Positions 61,950-64,000 of a stretch of DNA of 64,000 nucleotides are shown one piece after another. A program made the translations under genes and the position numbers. The DNA lies in NCBI GenBank assembly GCA_003014445.1, contig PYGH01000008.1:24062-88061 (forward strand), given 5' to 3'. The notes under the pieces are model-generated. The model was not told the DNA's origin. It ran no database searches and was given only the letters and a program-made list of their open reading frames with translations. Position 1 is the first letter of the stretch. Each line of letters opens with the position of its first letter. Origin of the DNA: Fusobacterium naviforme. Its GTDB lineage: Bacteria; Bacillota; Clostridia; Lachnospirales; Lachnospiraceae.

Positions 61950-63497
61950 TTACTTCAATTCCAGTTCTGTGTATTTGCTGAAAAAGGGACGTATTCTCTC
62001 TCTGATCACCGCGACTCCTCCAGCGCTCTCTGCCTCTATATTCATCGGCATCACCGGATCATGCAGAGACATTCTGAGCAGCAGCCACCCCTGCACCTCC
62101 TCATCTTGAAAAGCAATGCGAATCCCTTCATAATTAGGCTTGACAATATGGAAGCGGACATCCCGTTCCGCAAAGTTCCTGAAGGCATTCAGCACGTTTT
62201 CTCCATAGACTTTGAAATCTTCCGCCTTAATTTTAAAGCGAAGTTCAGCAGACTCCGCAGGCTGCCCAAGTCCTGCAATCAGACTGCTGATCTTTTTGTT
62301 CTCGCGCAGGAGCCGTGCCATGTGACAGATGATCTTCACCGCAATATAGGCCCCATCATCCGAAAAATGATTTTCACGAAATGCACCATGCCCCGAAGTC
62401 TCAATCGCAAGCTCACAGCACTCTCCACTGCGATTCAGCTCTATTCCCCGATCAATCACATTTTTATAGCCACGCTTGAAGCGCAGATGTTTAAGCCCCA
62501 GCCCATTCGTCAGAAAATCAGCGAGCTCATCAGAGGTGACAGAATCTGTAACAATCCAGGAACCCGGATGGTTCTCTGCAACAATAACGGCAAGCAATGC
62601 AATCAGAGTATTGCGATTCACCTCTGTCCCATCCTCAAACACCACTGCTGCGCGGTCACCATCACAGTCAAAAATAACCCCGAGATCCGCTCCCGCAGAG
62701 AGCACCATCTCTCTGGCGGCACGCATAGCCTCTCCATCCTCCGGATTTGGCACATGATTCGGGAAATGTCCGTCTGGTTCCAGATAAACACTGCCACTGA
62801 TGTCCGCCCCCAGCGGCTTGAGAATCTCCGTTGCAAAGAAACCGGAGGCACCATTTCCAGCATCCACGACGATATGGAGCCCCGACAACGGGTGCAGGAA
62901 GTCCTCCGCCTGCACCTCCGCACAGATAATCTGCTTCATATGCGCGGCATAAATTGCTTTCATATCAAAAGTCTGCGCGGTAAATGCTCCGATCGGAAGT
63001 CGGGCCGCTGTCACCAGACAATCTGCATCTGCCTCTCCCCACCGCTCCGAAAGTTCCGCCGCAATCTGAAGAATTTCCTTAAGCTCTGTCGAAGAGAGCG
63101 CTCCGTTCTCTGTAAAAAACTTCATACCATTCCGATTGAATGGAAGATGGCTCGCAGTCAGCATGATCGCTCCATCAAAATGGCTTTCAGGAAGAAGTGT
63201 AGACTGAAACATCGCAGGGGTCGTAATCATCCCACAGTCAAAGACCTCTGATACAGACAGGCCATGAAAACACTCCTTTTTCATATCTCCTGCGGTAATT
63301 CGACTGTCGTGCCCCACCGCAATTCTAAGCTCAGAGCTCTCCTTGCCCAATTTGCACGCAAGAAAATCTGTAAACGCTCTTGCAATATACGCTGCCAGCT
63401 CAGGAGAGAAAGTACGTGCCTCCTTCTCCGTCTCGAGGACTACTCCACGCACATCATTTCCATTCTTTACTGCCTGAAAAAATCTCTCAAATTTCAT
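61950..63497 (-). CDS. phosphomannomutase/phosphoglucomutase family protein
   Basis: This 515-residue alpha-D-phosphohexomutase moves phosphate between C1 and C6 of mannose or glucose. The N-terminal domain has GNDVRGV; the phosphoserine loop is TASHLPFNRNG (Leu where most enzymes have Asn), the metal loop is DCDGDRAAV, and the sugar loop is near ETSGHGAF. The C-terminal domain closes with NYEGIRIAF and the phosphate loop. The TASHLP type occurs in algal and some gut-bacterial enzymes. It stands alone between the rRNA terminator and an iron operon. Preferred sugar is not certain. Confidence 0.9.
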   Translation of the reverse strand: MKFERFFQAVKNGNDVRGVVLETEKEARTFSPELAAYIARAFTDFLACKLGKESSELRIAVGHDSRITAGDMKKECFHGLSVSEVFDCGMITTPAMFQSTLLPESHFDGAIMLTASHLPFNRNGMKFFTENGALSSTELKEILQIAAELSERWGEADADCLVTAARLPIGAFTAQTFDMKAIYAAHMKQIICAEVQAEDFLHPLSGLHIVVDAGNGASGFFATEILKPLGADISGSVYLEPDGHFPNHVPNPEDGEAMRAAREMVLSAGADLGVIFDCDGDRAAVVFEDGTEVNRNTLIALLAVIVAENHPGSWIVTDSVTSDELADFLTNGLGLKHLRFKRGYKNVIDRGIELNRSGECCELAIETSGHGAFRENHFSDDGAYIAVKIICHMARLLRENKKISSLIAGLGQPAESAELRFKIKAEDFKVYGENVLNAFRNFAERDVRFHIVKPNYEGIRIAFQDEEVQGWLLLRMSLHDPVMPMNIEAESAGGVAVIRERIRPFFSKYTELELK

Positions 63498-63582
63498 TTT
63501 TCTTCCTCCGTCTGCATTCCTGAAGCTCTTATTTATCAGTATAATACAGCCCTTTCCCTTTTGCGACCCAAAAAGAAAGCCT

Positions 63583-63613
63583 AAAAAAAGTGACTGCTAT
63601 CAAGCAATCACTT
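63583..63613 (-). terminator. rRNA operon terminator
   Basis: AAGTGATTGC and GCAGTCACTT (minus strand, one wobble) form a 10-bp stem with a six-base loop, followed by five T after the stem's own TT. It lies about 140 bases after the 23S rRNA end. Between 63614 and 63751 no 5S rRNA or tRNA is seen, only AT-rich spacer. Confidence 0.8.
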
Positions 63614-63751
63614 CCACTTTCTCACTTATAAAAAATATCACACCCTGAAAACCACACACAGAACATTTATCCCAATTCATCCGAAATCTAATCCCTGCTT
63701 CCGCAGTCTACCTTACATCTTCCGTTTCCTACCTCTACCTACTCGACCTTT

Positions 63752-64000
63752 TGGTTAAACCCTCGACCGATTAGTGACAGTCAGCTGAACGTATCGCTAC
63801 GCTTACACCTCTGCCCTATCTACCTCTTAGTCTTAAAGGGGTCTTACTACTCTCGCATGAGATATCCCATCTTGAGGGGGGCTTCACGCTTAGATGCCTT
63901 CAGCGTTTATCCCGGCCCGACTTGGCTACCCGGCCGTGGGGTTGCTCCCCAACCGGTACACCAGTGGTCAGTCCATCCCGGTCCTCTCGTACTAAGGACA
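63752..64000 (-). rRNA. 23S ribosomal RNA, 3' end (partial)
   Basis: The minus strand reads the conserved 3' end of 23S rRNA: the sarcin-ricin loop region AGTACGAGAGGACC near 63985, then GATGGACTGACC and the final CTAATCGGTCGAGGG. The gene continues beyond the window. The 3' end at about 63752 is estimated from the TTAACCAA ending. The rRNA is read toward the mutase gene. Confidence 0.96.

Noticed and set aside
61887..63251. Plus-strand open frame of 454 codons across the phosphohexomutase
   Set aside because: Antisense shadow of a gene with clear catalytic motifs on the minus strand.
63614..63751. 5S rRNA or tRNA after the 23S gene
   Set aside because: Neither the 5S consensus nor a cloverleaf could be found in the spacer on either strand.

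Overview
The window looks like chromosomal DNA of a GC-rich, Gram-positive Clostridia member, most likely a Lachnospiraceae-type anaerobe. The reasons are the Firmicutes cell-wall, translation and PASTA-kinase gene string, an [FeFe] hydrogenase, tandem FeoA with a FeoB-associated Cys-rich protein, DUF3793, DUF2325 and DUF6449 families, strong AGGAGG-type ribosome binding sites and sigma-A-like promoters. The species cannot be named from the sequence alone. No tRNA, CRISPR array, intact transposase or prophage gene was seen.

Region 1 (1-11.8 kb): arginine biosynthesis (partial argG, then fumC, convergent with argH), a guaB-apbE-yfhO-argH run on the minus strand, and serS followed by two half-size chromate transporters. 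FumC uses the fumarate that ArgH releases.

Region 2 (11.8-30.3 kb): a densely packed, often overlapping minus-strand run: ftsK, murE, murF, priA, def, fmt, zinc peptidase, rsmB, rlmN, PP2C phosphatase, PASTA kinase, rsgA, rpe, thiN and a small membrane export gene. It joins chromosome handling, peptidoglycan precursor synthesis, formyl-Met processing, rRNA modification and Ser/Thr phospho-signalling.

Region 3 (30.3-40.8 kb): envelope and accessory genes. These are an SH3/NlpC endopeptidase, a cytidylate-kinase-like protein, a 5'-truncated M15 peptidase, a three-gene ABC importer, an AEC transporter, an unknown lipoprotein and a cell-wall-binding repeat protein. About 1 kb of gene debris follows, with remnants of an AbiEii-like nucleotidyltransferase, a receiver-like protein and an MBL hydrolase. 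A 79-bp tandem repeat with compensated hairpins sits at 30.3 kb.

Region 4 (40.8-46 kb): deoD, an atypical (group B-like) [FeFe] hydrogenase with a possible Rex site, a substrate-binding protein plus permease lacking an ATPase gene, and a second debris zone (amino-acid ABC transporter and M20 peptidase fragments).

Region 5 (46-55 kb): a plus-strand six-gene operon joining a MacB-like ABC exporter and a NEW3/CARDB-like surface protein to a GntR regulator, a second ABC ATPase and a DUF6449 permease. A promoter with an overlapping palindrome precedes it. It is the best candidate here for a poorly described envelope-stress or export system.

Region 6 (55-64 kb): iron genes in two operons, feoA-feoA-feoB-Cys-rich protein-HMA protein and DUF2325-DUF3793-flavodoxin. 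Both have a TTAG-N6-CTAA palindrome just downstream of a predicted promoter, suggesting one shared metal regulator. A phosphohexomutase and the 3' end of a 23S rRNA gene (minus strand, no 5S directly after it) close the window.
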